Source: Sva-07 sp963828415
GTDB taxonomy: Bacteria > Actinomycetota > Acidimicrobiia > Acidimicrobiales > Ilumatobacteraceae
Direction: 5' to 3'
Length of the DNA stretch: 64,000 bases
Assembly (NCBI GenBank): GCA_963828415.1
Contig: CAWHEI010000004.1
Coordinates: forward strand, 159,348-223,347
A model generated the notes under the pieces. That model made no database searches. It saw only the letters and a program-made list of their open reading frames with translations, and was not told the DNA's origin. Below are positions 41,703 to 50,853 of the stretch, piece by piece. The first letter of the stretch is position 1. Every line of letters starts with the position of its first letter. The position numbers were made by a program, and so were the translations under genes.

Positions 41703-43551
41703 GGGTCCGCCGGTGCTGCCGCGTTCGCCGACGACAAACGACCGAACACCCAATCCCCCGTCGGGCGGCCACAGCCAAGCCCGATAGCCCGACGCATAAT
41801 CGCTTACCAAAGCCCTCGGTTACTGACCGAGGGCGGCCCTCCGGGTCCCAAGAAGAGATCGACTCTGGGTGTTGGAGTCCTGCCAGCAAGAGCGGAGACG
41901 CGGACGGGGCCTGCGCCGCAGCGCGGGCCCCGTCACGGTCATGGGTGGATCGTGCCTGGCGCGTCGAGTCCCCCGGATGCTCCTTGAAGCCACCGCCTGC
42001 GCCCGTTCCTTCCGGTCCGGCCGGCGGCGGAATGTTGAAGTTGCCGGGCACCTTCTTGCCCTTCACGCCGTTCACCGACTCTGTCGAGTAGGCGTACGTC
42101 AGCACAGCGAATGCGATGGCGTCGGAGTTCACGTCGAGAGCGTGGTCGCTGTTGTTGTCGTAGGTATCGCAAGGTTCGTGGTAGCACGGATCGAATTGCT
42201 CGCCCGCCGTCCCACCCCACAGCGCCACCTGTGCGGGCGTCTTCACCACCTCGGCACCAGTGAACAAGCCGCCGGCCGGGATCCCGTTGAGGATGAATTC
42301 CTCGTAGTCGCTACGGCCGCTGAACTGCGCGTCGTCGTAGGGTTCGTTCTTGTACGTGTAGAACGATTCGAACACGTCCTCGATCTGGACCGAACCCGGC
42401 GGTACCACGACGGGTGCCGGGAATCCGGACTCGTCACCGTCGTACACCATGAAGACGTAATTCGGCGAGCCGACCATGTCGAAGTTCAGGTACAGCGCAA
42501 TCTTGTCCAGCTCAGCCGGTGATCTGGTCTGAACGTAGGCCGCCGAGCCAAGCAATCCCTCTTCCTCGGCACCCCACCACGCGAAGCGCAGGGTGTTCTG
42601 GGGCTTGTGATTACTCAGCTGCTGACCGAGCTCAAGCAACGCGGCCGAGCCGCTGCCGTTGTCGTTGATGCCAGGTCCGCGCTGCACCGAGTCGAGGTGG
42701 GCGCCCGCCATGACGACGTTGTTCGTGTTCTTGCCCGGCAACTCGGCGATCACGTTGATCTGCGGCCGCTCCGACGGAGGGTCGATCTGCACGTGGGCAG
42801 TCGATCCGGCGGCGGCGAGTGCCGCACCGTCAGCGAACGACGCACCGACGACCGGGATGGCGACGATGTCTGGACCTCCAAGCGTGCCGATGATGAGCCC
42901 TTCGCGATCCGGGGTGTTGCCCTGGTTGAAGATGATCACCGCTTCGGCACCGGCGGCCTCGGCGTTGAGCGCCTTGATGCCGAACGGACACGTACCCCGT
43001 TGCATCAGGGCGATGTCGGACGACCCGCTGAGGTCGAGCCCGGCGAAGTCGGCTGCCTCGCACCCGCTGGTCACGGGGTCGCGGGGCGGGGTGAGGACGA
43101 CGTCGACGGGGACGACGTTTCCAGTGACGTCACCAGTACCGGCACCGGTGAACCCACCCGTCTCGTATGTCGCCGTGACCGGGGTCAGCTGCTCGAGCAC
43201 TGCCGGCGGCGTGTAGGTGAACGGGAACTCTTGCGTGGTGACGTTCCACCCGGCGGCGGTCATCGTGTCGATGACGTACTGGGCACTGGCCGTGTACCCC
43301 TCCGTTCCGGCGGAGCGGTTGCCGCCGTTGGCGTCAGCGATCGCCTGGAATGCCGCTTGGTGCTCGCGCACACCGCCCAACTGGACGCATTCGAGGATCT
43401 TGTCGTAGGTGTTGTTGTTCCTGCTCTCGCACCCAGGCGGCGGTGTGTTCTTCGCCGATGCTGTACCTGCCGTCGCCAAACCGGTCGCAATCAAGACGCC
43501 GGTCAACGCAATGGCACGCAGTCGTGTGCCTTTGGATCTGGACATGGTCAT
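41590..43551 (-). CDS. Secreted M28-family peptidase with PA domain, C-terminus probably frameshifted
   Basis: A secreted zinc aminopeptidase. Residues 1-33 are a signal peptide (IALTGVLIATGLATAGTASA). A protease-associated insert follows (SSDIALMQRGTCPFGIKALNAEAAGAEAVIIFNQG). The catalytic domain has AGAHLDSVQRGPGINDNGSGSAALLELGQ, WWGAEEEGLLGS, LYLNFDMVGSPNY and a final HALDVNSDAIAFAVLTYAYS. Beyond about residue 525 the tail is random and overlaps the phosphorylase gene. Adding one G to the five-G run at 41970-41974 would end it at 41939. Confidence 0.9.
   Translation of the reverse strand: MTMSRSKGTRLRAIALTGVLIATGLATAGTASAKNTPPPGCESRNNNTYDKILECVQLGGVREHQAAFQAIADANGGNRSAGTEGYTASAQYVIDTMTAAGWNVTTQEFPFTYTPPAVLEQLTPVTATYETGGFTGAGTGDVTGNVVPVDVVLTPPRDPVTSGCEAADFAGLDLSGSSDIALMQRGTCPFGIKALNAEAAGAEAVIIFNQGNTPDREGLIIGTLGGPDIVAIPVVGASFADGAALAAAGSTAHVQIDPPSERPQINVIAELPGKNTNNVVMAGAHLDSVQRGPGINDNGSGSAALLELGQQLSNHKPQNTLRFAWWGAEEEGLLGSAAYVQTRSPAELDKIALYLNFDMVGSPNYVFMVYDGDESGFPAPVVVPPGSVQIEDVFESFYTYKNEPYDDAQFSGRSDYEEFILNGIPAGGLFTGAEVVKTPAQVALWGGTAGEQFDPCYHEPCDTYDNNSDHALDVNSDAIAFAVLTYAYSTESVNGVKGKKVPGNFNIPPPAGPEGTGAGGGFKEHPGDSTRQARSTHDRDGARAAAQAPSASPLLLAGLQHPESISSWDPEGRPRSVTEGFGKRLCVGLSGLAVAARRGIGCSVVCRRRTRQHRRTPTAPLRRPGWLRTGGAGLLRSRQSGTVDPTRDLRASR
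41903..41934 (-). terminator. GC-rich hairpin after the M28 peptidase
   Basis: GACGGGGCC at 41903 pairs perfectly with GGCCCCGTC ending at 41934 across a 14-base loop. It lies just after the likely true stop of the peptidase (41939), supporting the earlier stop. No T-tract is seen. Confidence 0.55.
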
Positions 43552-44390
43552 GGGGTACCCCTCTTCGTGTGGGACGGTCCGACCCCCGTCGTCCTTGTCT
43601 GATGCGTCGCAGATTAGCCGTTCGTCGAACCACCGATTTCACGTCCGCTGACGCCATGTACGGATCCGCTGCGCGTAGGTCCCGTGCCTGGGCCCGGCTG
43701 CAACATGCTGTTCGTCTTCGAATCCGATCCCGGAGGAGCTCGACGAGCCCGCGGAGATCGGTGTCTTCTCGATCGTCAAAGAGTCCGTTCGCTGTGGCTC
43801 GGCTGCGCGAGTCTGGCTTTGACACAGTCGGTCACGGCGCATCCAACATCGTGACCGACGTGGCGAGAGGGTCAGGATTCTCATCTCGCGACGCGAGTCG
43901 GAACAGGCGGCGCGCTTCCTCGACGACCTTCTGACGAGTTGACCCGTAGTACACGGCTCGAGCTCAGCTCTTCTCATCCGTCGGGTACTCCCACATGCAG
44001 TTACCGAGTGCCCAGGAAGTGCCGGGGTATCCGGGCGCTCGATAACGGCCCGGATAATCACCGCCGATCCGGGACGGCCCGCGCCGCACTCCGGCCCTTA
44101 TGCAGGTGATCGACGCTGGTGGGGTCAGGGCGATGCGCGTGGGTCGATCACCTCCATATCAATCCAAGCCGAGTGCCCGGTAATCGCGTCCCGATCCGGC
44201 AGTGCTCACTCGGCCCGCATGCTCTTCTGAAGCGCCGGCGGGGCGCCGGTCACGGAACGGCCGATGCACGATCTGGTTACCAAACCATGCGCGACCCACA
44301 CGAGATGACCGACCGGATCCCAGATGGAAGGTCCCATCTGCACTCGGATAGAGGCCGATCCTTGTTCGGAACTGCTGCAAGGCTGCGGTC
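43552..44390. other. Long region without an intact gene
   Basis: More than 800 bases with no convincing complete gene. Around 43730-43940 one plus frame gives IQHRDRRGERVRILISRRESEQAARFLDDLLTS, which looks like the tail of a decayed gene, and another gives LDEPAEIGVFSIVKESVRCG. A GCTCGATAAC motif lies at about 44037 and the second copy of the 82-bp repeat at 44104-44185. The 3' part may hold the promoter of the winged-helix gene at 44391. Confidence 0.5.
44104..44185. repeat. 82-bp dispersed repeat, copy B
   Basis: Two mismatches in 82 bases against copy A (36591-36672). It keeps the hairpin arms AGGTGATCGAC and GTCGATCACCT and ends in GCCCGGTAATC. A degraded part of the same sequence (CCAAGCCGAGTGTCCGGCAATCGC) occurs at about 45711-45737. 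Confidence 0.85.
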
Positions 44391-45506
44391 ATGAACACGG
44401 CAACGGAGGCATCGGTCACTTGGGCGCAAGCGCTGGCCTGGCGGCTGGAGCGACAGTGGCTCGACCCTGTTGGGTCCGAGCCGGTCGCCGGCGTCGTACG
44501 TCGACTCGGTGCAGTGCTTTCGATGGACGAGCCGCTTGCCGAGCTCGCCGTCGGGACCCGCCGTACGGGTTCACGTCCCGGTGAGCTCGCGGTGGCTCTG
44601 GCCGACGGAGATGTGATCAACGTCTTCGCCTTTCGGGGCGCGATGCATTACCTCTCGCCCGAGGACGGCGGCATCTACCTGGCCCTGCGATCGGCCGGAC
44701 GGCAGTGGGAGTTGCCGAGTTGGGTCGAGCACTACGGGCTCGCCCCGTCGGACTGGCCGGACTTCCGGGCCGCAATACGCGAGGCGCTCAGCGAGAGACC
44801 GTTGACCGTCGCCGAACTCGGACAGACACTCACAGCGCAGAGGAGCTTTCGGCACTTGCGGCCTGTCTTCGACGCAGGCGCCGGCACCTTGATCAAGCCG
44901 CTGACCTGGCAAGGCGACATCAGCTTCGGCCAGCGTCGAGATGGACTGCCCACCGTCCAGCGCCTCGACACCAACCCGAAGTGGTCAGGCATCCCCGAGC
45001 TCGACGACGCCGGCCCGCGTGCGATCGTCGCGTACTTCCGCACATACGGGCCGGCAACGCTCGACCATCTTCACTACTGGCTGGGCGACGGCTTGAGCGC
45101 CGGCCGGAAACGGATCAACACCTGGTTCGCCATGCTCGGTGACAGGCTCGCATCGGTCGATGTCGAAGGCACCACCACGTACATCGCACGCGAAGACGTC
45201 GACGCCCTCGAGGCTGCGAGTCCGTCGGACGCCGCGCGATTCCTTCCAGGGCACGACCAGTGGGTGATCGGCGCCGGCACCAAAGATGTGCACGTCACCC
45301 CGATGTCCCGCCGAGACCACGTGACCCGCAAAGCCAACCCCGTCATCGTCGGCGGAGTCGTGAAAGGTGTCTGGTCGCGAAAGGGCAACGACGTCGCAGT
45401 GACCTGGCTCGACGAGCAACGCCGACCCGACGCCGCAATCAACCAGGAAGCCGGACGACTGGCCGACGTCCTCGGCCGAGATCTGCAGCTGCGTTACACC
45501 ACGTAG
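44391..45506 (+). CDS. Winged-helix DNA-binding protein (HTH_42 family)
   Basis: A 371-residue protein of the HTH_42 family (PF06224 type), which includes the interstrand-crosslink glycosylases AlkX/YcaQ and AlkZ. Evidence: WAQALAWRLERQWLDP at the N-terminus, VINVFAFRGAMHYLSPED near residue 80, repeated winged-helix modules (LSERPLTVAELGQTL, GPRAIVAYFRTYGPATLDHLHYWLGDGL), then LPGHDQWVIGAGTKDVHVTP and GGVVKGVWSRKGNDVAVTWLDE. The active-site QxQ motif cannot be placed with confidence, so a DNA-glycosylase role is only possible. The start ATG 44391 is free-standing. Confidence 0.85.
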   Translation: MNTATEASVTWAQALAWRLERQWLDPVGSEPVAGVVRRLGAVLSMDEPLAELAVGTRRTGSRPGELAVALADGDVINVFAFRGAMHYLSPEDGGIYLALRSAGRQWELPSWVEHYGLAPSDWPDFRAAIREALSERPLTVAELGQTLTAQRSFRHLRPVFDAGAGTLIKPLTWQGDISFGQRRDGLPTVQRLDTNPKWSGIPELDDAGPRAIVAYFRTYGPATLDHLHYWLGDGLSAGRKRINTWFAMLGDRLASVDVEGTTTYIAREDVDALEAASPSDAARFLPGHDQWVIGAGTKDVHVTPMSRRDHVTRKANPVIVGGVVKGVWSRKGNDVAVTWLDEQRRPDAAINQEAGRLADVLGRDLQLRYTT

Positions 45507-45884
45507 CGATCCCAGAGAAGCGCTCTTGCGCAGGCGAGCGCCGACGGCACCGCAGAGATGTCCGGTCCATCGACTCGCGGCACTGCGTGATTGGGTCGAT
45601 TCGGGAGCATCGTTGCGCGCTCGATATCGAGCGAAGTAATCGCGCCCGTGACCAAAGGAGGCGCGTCACACTGCGGCCCAAGCGGACGCCGCACTTTCAC
45701 CGGCATAGCGAACCAAGCCGAGTGTCCGGCAATCGCTTCGTCGAGGCGTTCACAGTCACCACGACATCCGAAACAGAATGCTTGCTGTTCAGCGACGTTG
45801 GACCGGTGTGGGCGCCGGACGGCCGATGCCGACGCGATGACGGGCGTTCTAGCGGCCCGAGCGTATTCTATTTATCTATGCAAC
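45507..45884. other. Intergenic region with a degraded repeat
   Basis: About 380 bases with no credible gene. It contains CTCGATATCGAG-type and AGTAATCGCG fragments near 45600-45650 and a shortened version of the end of the 82-bp repeat at 45711-45737. The last 50 bases become AT-rich and form the promoter of the GntR gene. Confidence 0.5.
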
Positions 45885-45899
45885 TAGACTATTGGTCTA
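45885..45899. promoter_or_regulatory. Inverted repeat at the GntR promoter
   Basis: TAGAC-TATTG-GTCTA is a perfect 5-bp inverted repeat with a 5-base spacer, set in an AT-rich stretch 20 bases before the GntR start. It is a likely autoregulatory operator for the YtrA-type regulator. Confidence 0.6.
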
Positions 45900-45918
45900 T
45901 AACCGCAGCGGAGGGCGC

Positions 45919-46326
45919 GTGATCTCGTTGCGTCTCGATCCGGGATCGGGTGTGGCGACCTACGTGCAGCTCGTGCAGCAAGTTCGGCAGGCGGTTCAAC
46001 TCGGAGTACTTCGGGAGGGAGATCAGCTGCCGACGGTGAAAGATGTCGTGGCGACACTGGCGATCAATCCCAACACGGTGTTGAAGGCGTACCGCGAGCT
46101 CGAACATGAGGGGTTGTGCGCAGGACGACCCGGCGTCGGCACGTTCGTCACCCAGACGCTTGCCTCGCCGCCACCGCAGGTTCAGGCGAAACTGCGCTCC
46201 GATCTCGTGCGTTGGCACAAGCAAGCGAGCGACGCAGGTCTGGACTCCGAGACCATGGTCGGTCTGCTTCGAACGATCATCAACGATGCAGGTGAATCGG
46301 CGCGGCGTAGTGGGGCTGTGGCGTGA
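45919..46326 (+). CDS. GntR-family (YtrA-type) regulator
   Basis: A 135-residue regulator with a GntR winged helix: YVQLVQQVRQAVQLGVLREGDQLPTVKDVVATLAINPNTVLKAYRELEHEGLCAGRPGVGTFV. The C-terminal helix is short, as in YtrA proteins that control ABC transporters. GTG 45919 has GGAGGG five bases upstream. The stop overlaps the ABC ATPase start, so it would have controlled the transporter operon now broken downstream. Confidence 0.9.
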   Translation: MISLRLDPGSGVATYVQLVQQVRQAVQLGVLREGDQLPTVKDVVATLAINPNTVLKAYRELEHEGLCAGRPGVGTFVTQTLASPPPQVQAKLRSDLVRWHKQASDAGLDSETMVGLLRTIINDAGESARRSGAVA

Positions 46327-47258
46327 ACGTGGTCGAGACGAAGTCGCTCGGACGCCGCTACGGCAGACGTTGGGTGTTACGCGGGCTCGATCTGACGATT
46401 CCCCAACATGCCGTGGTGGGCTTGGTCGGGCCTAACGGGGCCGGAAAGTCCACGCTGCTTCACCTCGTCGCCGGTCTGATCTCGCCGAGCGAGGGCAGCG
46501 TCAGCGTTCTGGGCAGGGCGCCCGGCAGCCGACAGGGGCATCCCGACATCGCGTTCGTCGCCCAGGATGCACCGTTGCCGAAACGCGAGTCCGTGGGCGG
46601 CACGGTGACGATGGCGGCCGCCATGAATCATCGCTGGGACGATGAGGTCGTCACGCGGTGCCTCGAGACCTTGGACATCGGTCGCACACAGCGCGTCGAC
46701 GGATTGTCGGGCGGCCAACGCGCCCAGTTCGCTCTCGCGCTGGCGCTCGCCAAACGTCCCAAAGTGCTCCTCCTCGACGAGCCCGTCGCCAGCCTCGATC
46801 CGCTCGCACGGCGCGGATTCCTTCAATCGCTCATGGCCGCCGCCGCCGATGGTGGTCTGACCGTCGTGTTCTCCACGCACCTTCTGGATGATCTCGAGCG
46901 CACCTGCGACCACCTCGTAGTGCTCGGAAATGGAGCGATGGGTGGTGGTCTGATGCTGAGCGTCGCACTGCGCCGCTTCCGTAGCGAATCGTTCACCGTC
47001 GCAGCCGGGCTCCTGGCCCTGAGCCTGCTGGCGATCATCACCGGTCACACAACGAGCGACCAGTACAACAGCAGCGACCTCGCCGACTGCCTCGCCTCCG
47101 AGACGCCGTCGATCTGCATTAACTTGCGTGACGCGTTCGGTGAACGCTTCGCCTCACTGCAGCTCCTCATCGTCCCGCTCATCTTGCTGCCAGCGCTGTT
47201 CGGCGCCTTCGTTGGTGCTCCGCTGGTCGCCCGCGAACTCGAGCACAGGAACCGGTGA
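46323..47258 (+). pseudogene. ABC ATPase fused in frame to a truncated permease
   Basis: The first 200 residues are an ABC ATPase: GPNGAGKSTLLHL (Walker A), LSGGQRAQFALALALAKRPKVLLLDEPVASLDP (signature, Walker B) and STHLLDDLE. The C-terminal part of the ATPase is missing. Instead the frame continues at M211 (46953) into the N-terminus of an ABC-2 permease (MLSVALRRFRSESFTVAAGLLALSLLAIITG), which itself stops after APLVARELEHRNR, long before a complete permease. So two deletions or rearrangements left a chimera of 311 residues. It is unlikely to work. Confidence 0.75.
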
Positions 47259-47720
47259 GTCCACTCGACCATGGCCGAGTAGAAGTACGGGTGCAAGATG
47301 GAGATGGCGATGGCGTCGACACCTCCGGCAGCGTTCAGTTGTCGTACGGCATGGTCCGTGACGACACTGATGCAGTCCCACAGCACGTTGCCGGCATCGG
47401 TGGGTGCCAACAATCCGCGCTGGGGATGGCGAAACGCTCGACTATTCCGACACCGAGCAGATCACCGTCCATCTCGATGCGGTTGTGCAGGCTCGCTGCC
47501 AACCGGTCGTGCGTGGTCCATTCCTGGCCCAGCCAGCCGACGTGTTGCCGGTCGTCCGTGCAAATCCGACACACAGGTGGCGGGTGAGCGGTCGGTGCAT
47601 GTTGGGTTCCGCACGTCACGCAGACGAACGCGATCGGCCTGGACTCCGGTCCAACGGTGGCCAAGGTCGTTGCGACGCTGCAGGGGACGGTGCGTTCATC
47701 ATGTTGGCTCCTTGGATTCT
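47256..47720 (-). pseudogene. Broken metallo-beta-lactamase-fold hydrolase gene
   Basis: Two minus-strand frames join across about 47430. The N-terminal part shows a zinc-ribbon, FVCVTCGTQHAPT ... PPPVCRIC, then HVGWLGQEWTTHDRLAASLHNRIEMDGDLLGVGIVERFAI; the second frame continues LLAPTDAGNVLWDCISV and GGVDAIAISILHPYFYSAMVEW. That is the start of an MBL-fold hydrolase. It ends abruptly at 47256, where the plus-strand ABC permease fragment begins. It has thus lost its 3' part at the same breakpoint. Confidence 0.65.
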
Positions 47721-47848
47721 CGGTGTCTCGGTCGCGGTGGAGTCGGCTCGTTCGTGGATGTGCAGCTGTGAGGGCGCCGTTGGTGCCGCTCGAACGGCAT
47801 GACCGGACGCCGCGCGGGCAGTGGCGTCCGGTCACGGTCGATGCCGGA

Positions 47849-48385
47849 TCAGGGGCAGCTGAGATCCGGGTTCCAGGCGCTGAGTTCGCCGTCGGGGTTG
47901 TGTCGATAGACCCAGGCGTGGAGGTCGTAGTGGATCGGCATGTCGGCTTCGTGGCCTTCCATCGGTCCTTCGAACGGGTGTCCCATCAGCGTGGGCCGGT
48001 CGGTGTCGGTGGTGATGTTCTGGTCGGCGTCGGCGACGAAGTACTCGACGGCGTCGAGGCGGTATCGGCCGTCGCGGGTCTTGTTGTAGACGAGGATTTC
48101 GGGCATCGTCGGGTCGACCTTGGCGTCGAAGGCGAGTGACGGGTTCACGAAGTGGTATCCCATGGCGCCCACGCCCGGAAGTTCGGCGCACGATTCGGCC
48201 GGCACGTATCCGGCTGCGATCGCGGTGTCGACGTCTCGGAACTGGCGGGTTGCGTCTCGGATGACGGATCGCTGGGCACCGGTGAGCCCTTCGTCGTGGT
48301 TGCCGTGAGCAACGGCAACGCCGACCGGGATCGCGGCAGCTGCGAGTGAGACGACGAGCAGGGTGAGGTTTCGGGTGGTGAAGAT
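47849..48385 (-). CDS. Secreted protein with an apparent ATC start codon
   Basis: A 178-residue frame from ATC 48385 with no ATG, GTG or TTG between the upstream stop and the GTG at 48205. AAAGGA lies six bases before the ATC. From there the protein reads FTTRNLTLLVVSLAAAAIPVGVAVAHG, an excellent signal peptide, then HDEGLTGAQRSVIRDATRQFRDVDTAIAAGYVPAESCAELPGVGAMGYHFVNP and a C-terminal WVYRHNPDGELSAWNPDLSC. The domain is unrecognised. A start at GTG 48205 would lose the signal. It follows the LLM-operon on the same strand. Confidence 0.75.
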   Translation of the reverse strand: MFTTRNLTLLVVSLAAAAIPVGVAVAHGNHDEGLTGAQRSVIRDATRQFRDVDTAIAAGYVPAESCAELPGVGAMGYHFVNPSLAFDAKVDPTMPEILVYNKTRDGRYRLDAVEYFVADADQNITTDTDRPTLMGHPFEGPMEGHEADMPIHYDLHAWVYRHNPDGELSAWNPDLSCP

Positions 48386-48495
48386 GGAGTGTCCTTTCGG
48401 TTGTTGGGGTTGTTGGGCTACTCGGATGTCCGAGATGAGTCACTGAAATGCGTGCCGGCAAGTCGACCGTGGTGGCGCGGTCACACGTCGGTGGA

Positions 48496-49455
48496 TCACG
48501 CTGCGGTGAGGATGGGGCTCGTGACTGCAGTGGCAAGGTCGAGGAGTTCGTCAACGCTGCCGGCGCTGCCTTGGAGTTCGAGGATGATCTCGTGGGCTCC
48601 GGTGGCGCGGGTGGCTTCGAGATCTTCGGTGATCTGTTCGGTCGATCCGTGGTAGGCCGGCCGACCCGAGCCGAGTGGGCTGGCGGTGACCTGTGCGTTG
48701 GCGCGCACGTAGAGGTGTACGGCGTCGGGGTCGCGTCCGTAGCTCGCCGCCCTGTCGCGAATTGCGGCGAACATGGGGGCGATCGCCTCGATCGGAAGTC
48801 CGGCCGGTGTCCAGCCGTCGGCACGTCGGGCGACCCGGTCGAGTCCCGCCGGCGTGTAGGCCGCGAGGAGGATGGGCGGCCGCGGTCGCTGGACGGGCGT
48901 GGGCAGGATCGTCGCCGGCGCGATGTGGAAACGCTCGCCACTGTGGCTGCTCACCCCGTCCGCCCAGACACTGTCGAGTACGTCGAGGAACTCCTCGAGG
49001 TGTCCGGCGAGGTGTCGTTGCGGCACCCCGACGGCGTCGAACTCGTCGGTCGACCAGCCGAGTCCCAGCCCGACGGTCAGTCGACCGTTGCTGGCCATGT
49101 CGATCGCCGTCAACGATCGGGCGAGCACGATCGGCGAGTAGAAGGGCGCGACGAGCACGTTGGTGCCCAGACCGATCCGCTCGGTGACCGCTGCGGCGAT
49201 CGCCAGCGAGACGATCGGATCGAGGACGGTGTGCTGTTCAATTGGCAGGACGCCATCGGCGGAGGCCGGATACGGGGTGCGAGGGGCGACGGGCGCCAGG
49301 AGGCGATCCATCACCCACAGCGATGCGAACCCGAGTTGTTCGGCCTTGGTCGCCATCTCGATGACGCTCGCCGGTGTGGCGAATGGACCGGTGTGGCCGA
49401 GCCCGAGGCCGATCCGTGGCCCGGTGGCAATGACGTAGTTCATCCGGTGCGTCAT
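48496..49455 (-). CDS. LLM-class F420- or flavin-dependent oxidoreductase
   Basis: A 319-residue TIM-barrel protein of the luciferase-like (LLM) class: ASVIEMATKAEQLGFASLWVMDRLLAP, IGLGTNVLVAPFYSPIVLARSLTAIDMASNGRLTVGLGLGWSTDEFDAVGV, and PPILLAAYTPAGLDRVARRADGW. In actinobacteria these mostly use coenzyme F420. It is the last gene of the four-gene operon and starts one base after the lipoprotein stop. The substrate is unknown. Confidence 0.88.
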   Translation of the reverse strand: MTHRMNYVIATGPRIGLGLGHTGPFATPASVIEMATKAEQLGFASLWVMDRLLAPVAPRTPYPASADGVLPIEQHTVLDPIVSLAIAAAVTERIGLGTNVLVAPFYSPIVLARSLTAIDMASNGRLTVGLGLGWSTDEFDAVGVPQRHLAGHLEEFLDVLDSVWADGVSSHSGERFHIAPATILPTPVQRPRPPILLAAYTPAGLDRVARRADGWTPAGLPIEAIAPMFAAIRDRAASYGRDPDAVHLYVRANAQVTASPLGSGRPAYHGSTEQITEDLEATRATGAHEIILELQGSAGSVDELLDLATAVTSPILTAA

Positions 49456-49456
49456 C

Positions 49457-50038
49457 TCAGCTCAGTGGTTCCACGAGAAGCTCGGCGTACATCCCGTTGA
49501 CGAAATGCGGCGGGCCACCGGGCACGACGGGAGGCTCGCCCTCGGAGGCAGCGGCGGCCTCGAGGTACACCTGCGGGTCGACGCCCGTGGGGATGAAGCA
49601 CATGACCACGTAGCGGCCGGGATCCTGCAGCGTGCCGTCGCCGACAGCCACGATCTGCTCGTCGGAGCCGGGGGCCTGGAGCACCACGGTCACGGGTGCG
49701 CCGAGGCGCTCCATGAGCTGGTCGGGCGGTAGCTGCACGAGCTCGACGAGCGGGAGGTCGTCGTCGTCGGGTCGTCGGAACGCGACGAGTTCGTGGAGTT
49801 CGATGGCCGATGTGTTCTGCAGTTCGAGGGTCGTGCCGGCCGGGGTCGACGCGGGCACGTTGGTGAAGCCGTAGTCGACGCCACCGATGGCGACGGTGAC
49901 TGGTTCGTGGCCCGTCGTGTCATGTGTTGTTTCGGCGACCGTGATCGGCGAGGTGTTCTCGTCGGATCCGCAGGCCGCCAGCGTCACGATGGTTGCGGCC
50001 AGTGCGGCGGCGGTCAGGCGGGTGAAGGTGGTGTTCAT
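49457..50038 (-). CDS. Cupredoxin-like lipoprotein
   Basis: A 193-residue lipoprotein (signal AALAATIVTLAAC with C23). The mature part is a beta-sandwich with a likely type-1 copper site: H in IELHELVAF, C in YVVMCFIPTG, H in PHFVNGM and M in NGMYAEL, in the H...C...H...M order. It could carry electrons or copper outside the membrane. It overlaps the PIG-L gene upstream by ATGA. Confidence 0.75.
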   Translation of the reverse strand: MNTTFTRLTAAALAATIVTLAACGSDENTSPITVAETTHDTTGHEPVTVAIGGVDYGFTNVPASTPAGTTLELQNTSAIELHELVAFRRPDDDDLPLVELVQLPPDQLMERLGAPVTVVLQAPGSDEQIVAVGDGTLQDPGRYVVMCFIPTGVDPQVYLEAAAASEGEPPVVPGGPPHFVNGMYAELLVEPLS

Positions 50039-50853
50039 GAGTTGTCTCCTGTGAGGGTGAGGTTGTTGATGGTTGGGTCGATGCGCTCGACCCGGGCGGT
50101 GAGGGTGACCTCTACGACGTGGTCGATGGTCAGGAAGCGGTGCCGCAGCGCCGGCGGCAGGTTGTCGAAGGGAGAGGTCTGGCTCAGGTGGCAGGCGATT
50201 GCCCGCTCGCGGATGGAGAGCACGTCGCTGGTGTCGATCGCGGTCAGTTCGTCGTCGGGGCGGCCGAGCTGGTCGTCGCCGATCGTGAGGTGCTCGCGGT
50301 GCGGTTGTCCTGCCCGCATCGCCTGCGCCCAGGCCGCCATGGAGCTGCGCGCCAGGCTCGAGTGCACGAGCCGCACCGGCCGGTCCAGCCGCTCGACCGC
50401 GATCAGGAGCGCGTTGCTCAGGTGGATGTGGTCGCGGTGGCCGTCGCTTCCGTCGAGTGTGAGGACGATGTCGGGTCGCAGGTCGGTCAGCTGGTCACGC
50501 AAGCGTCCGGCGAGCCGGTCGGCGGGCATCGAGATCAGCGCGTTGGGAGGCGGGTCGCCGGAGAACCCGGAGTCGGCGAGATCGAGGAACATCACCTCGT
50601 CGACTCCGAGCACGAGGGCCGATTGGCACAGCTCGGTCTCACGGAGCAGCCCGATCGGCCAGGCATCGGTGGTGCGGTCGGGTCGCCGCTCCCCCGCTTC
50701 GCCGCGAGTGGCGCAGATCACCGTCACCCTGGCACCCGCGAGCGAGGACTGGGCGATGAGCGATCCACATCCGAACGACTCGTCGTCTGGGTGGGCGACC
50801 ACCGCCACGAGGTGCTCACCGTGGCCGGCGATCGGGGCGGTGAGCTGAGTCAC
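50035..50853 (-). CDS. PIG-L family (LmbE-type) deacetylase
   Basis: A 272-residue zinc hydrolase: VAVVAHPDDESFGCGSLIA provides His-Pro-Asp-Asp, with the second histidine pair in DGSDGHRDHIHLSNAL. The family removes acetyl groups from N-acetylglucosaminyl compounds such as MshB in mycothiol synthesis. Coupled to MBL and lipoprotein genes on both sides by ATGA overlaps, so it belongs to a dedicated pathway. Confidence 0.9.
   Translation of the reverse strand: MTQLTAPIAGHGEHLVAVVAHPDDESFGCGSLIAQSSLAGARVTVICATRGEAGERRPDRTTDAWPIGLLRETELCQSALVLGVDEVMFLDLADSGFSGDPPPNALISMPADRLAGRLRDQLTDLRPDIVLTLDGSDGHRDHIHLSNALLIAVERLDRPVRLVHSSLARSSMAAWAQAMRAGQPHREHLTIGDDQLGRPDDELTAIDTSDVLSIRERAIACHLSQTSPFDNLPPALRHRFLTIDHVVEVTLTARVERIDPTINNLTLTGDNS

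Noticed and set aside
48205..48385. Start of the secreted protein at GTG 48205.
   Set aside because: It would remove an excellent signal peptide that has coding bias and a correctly placed ribosome site.
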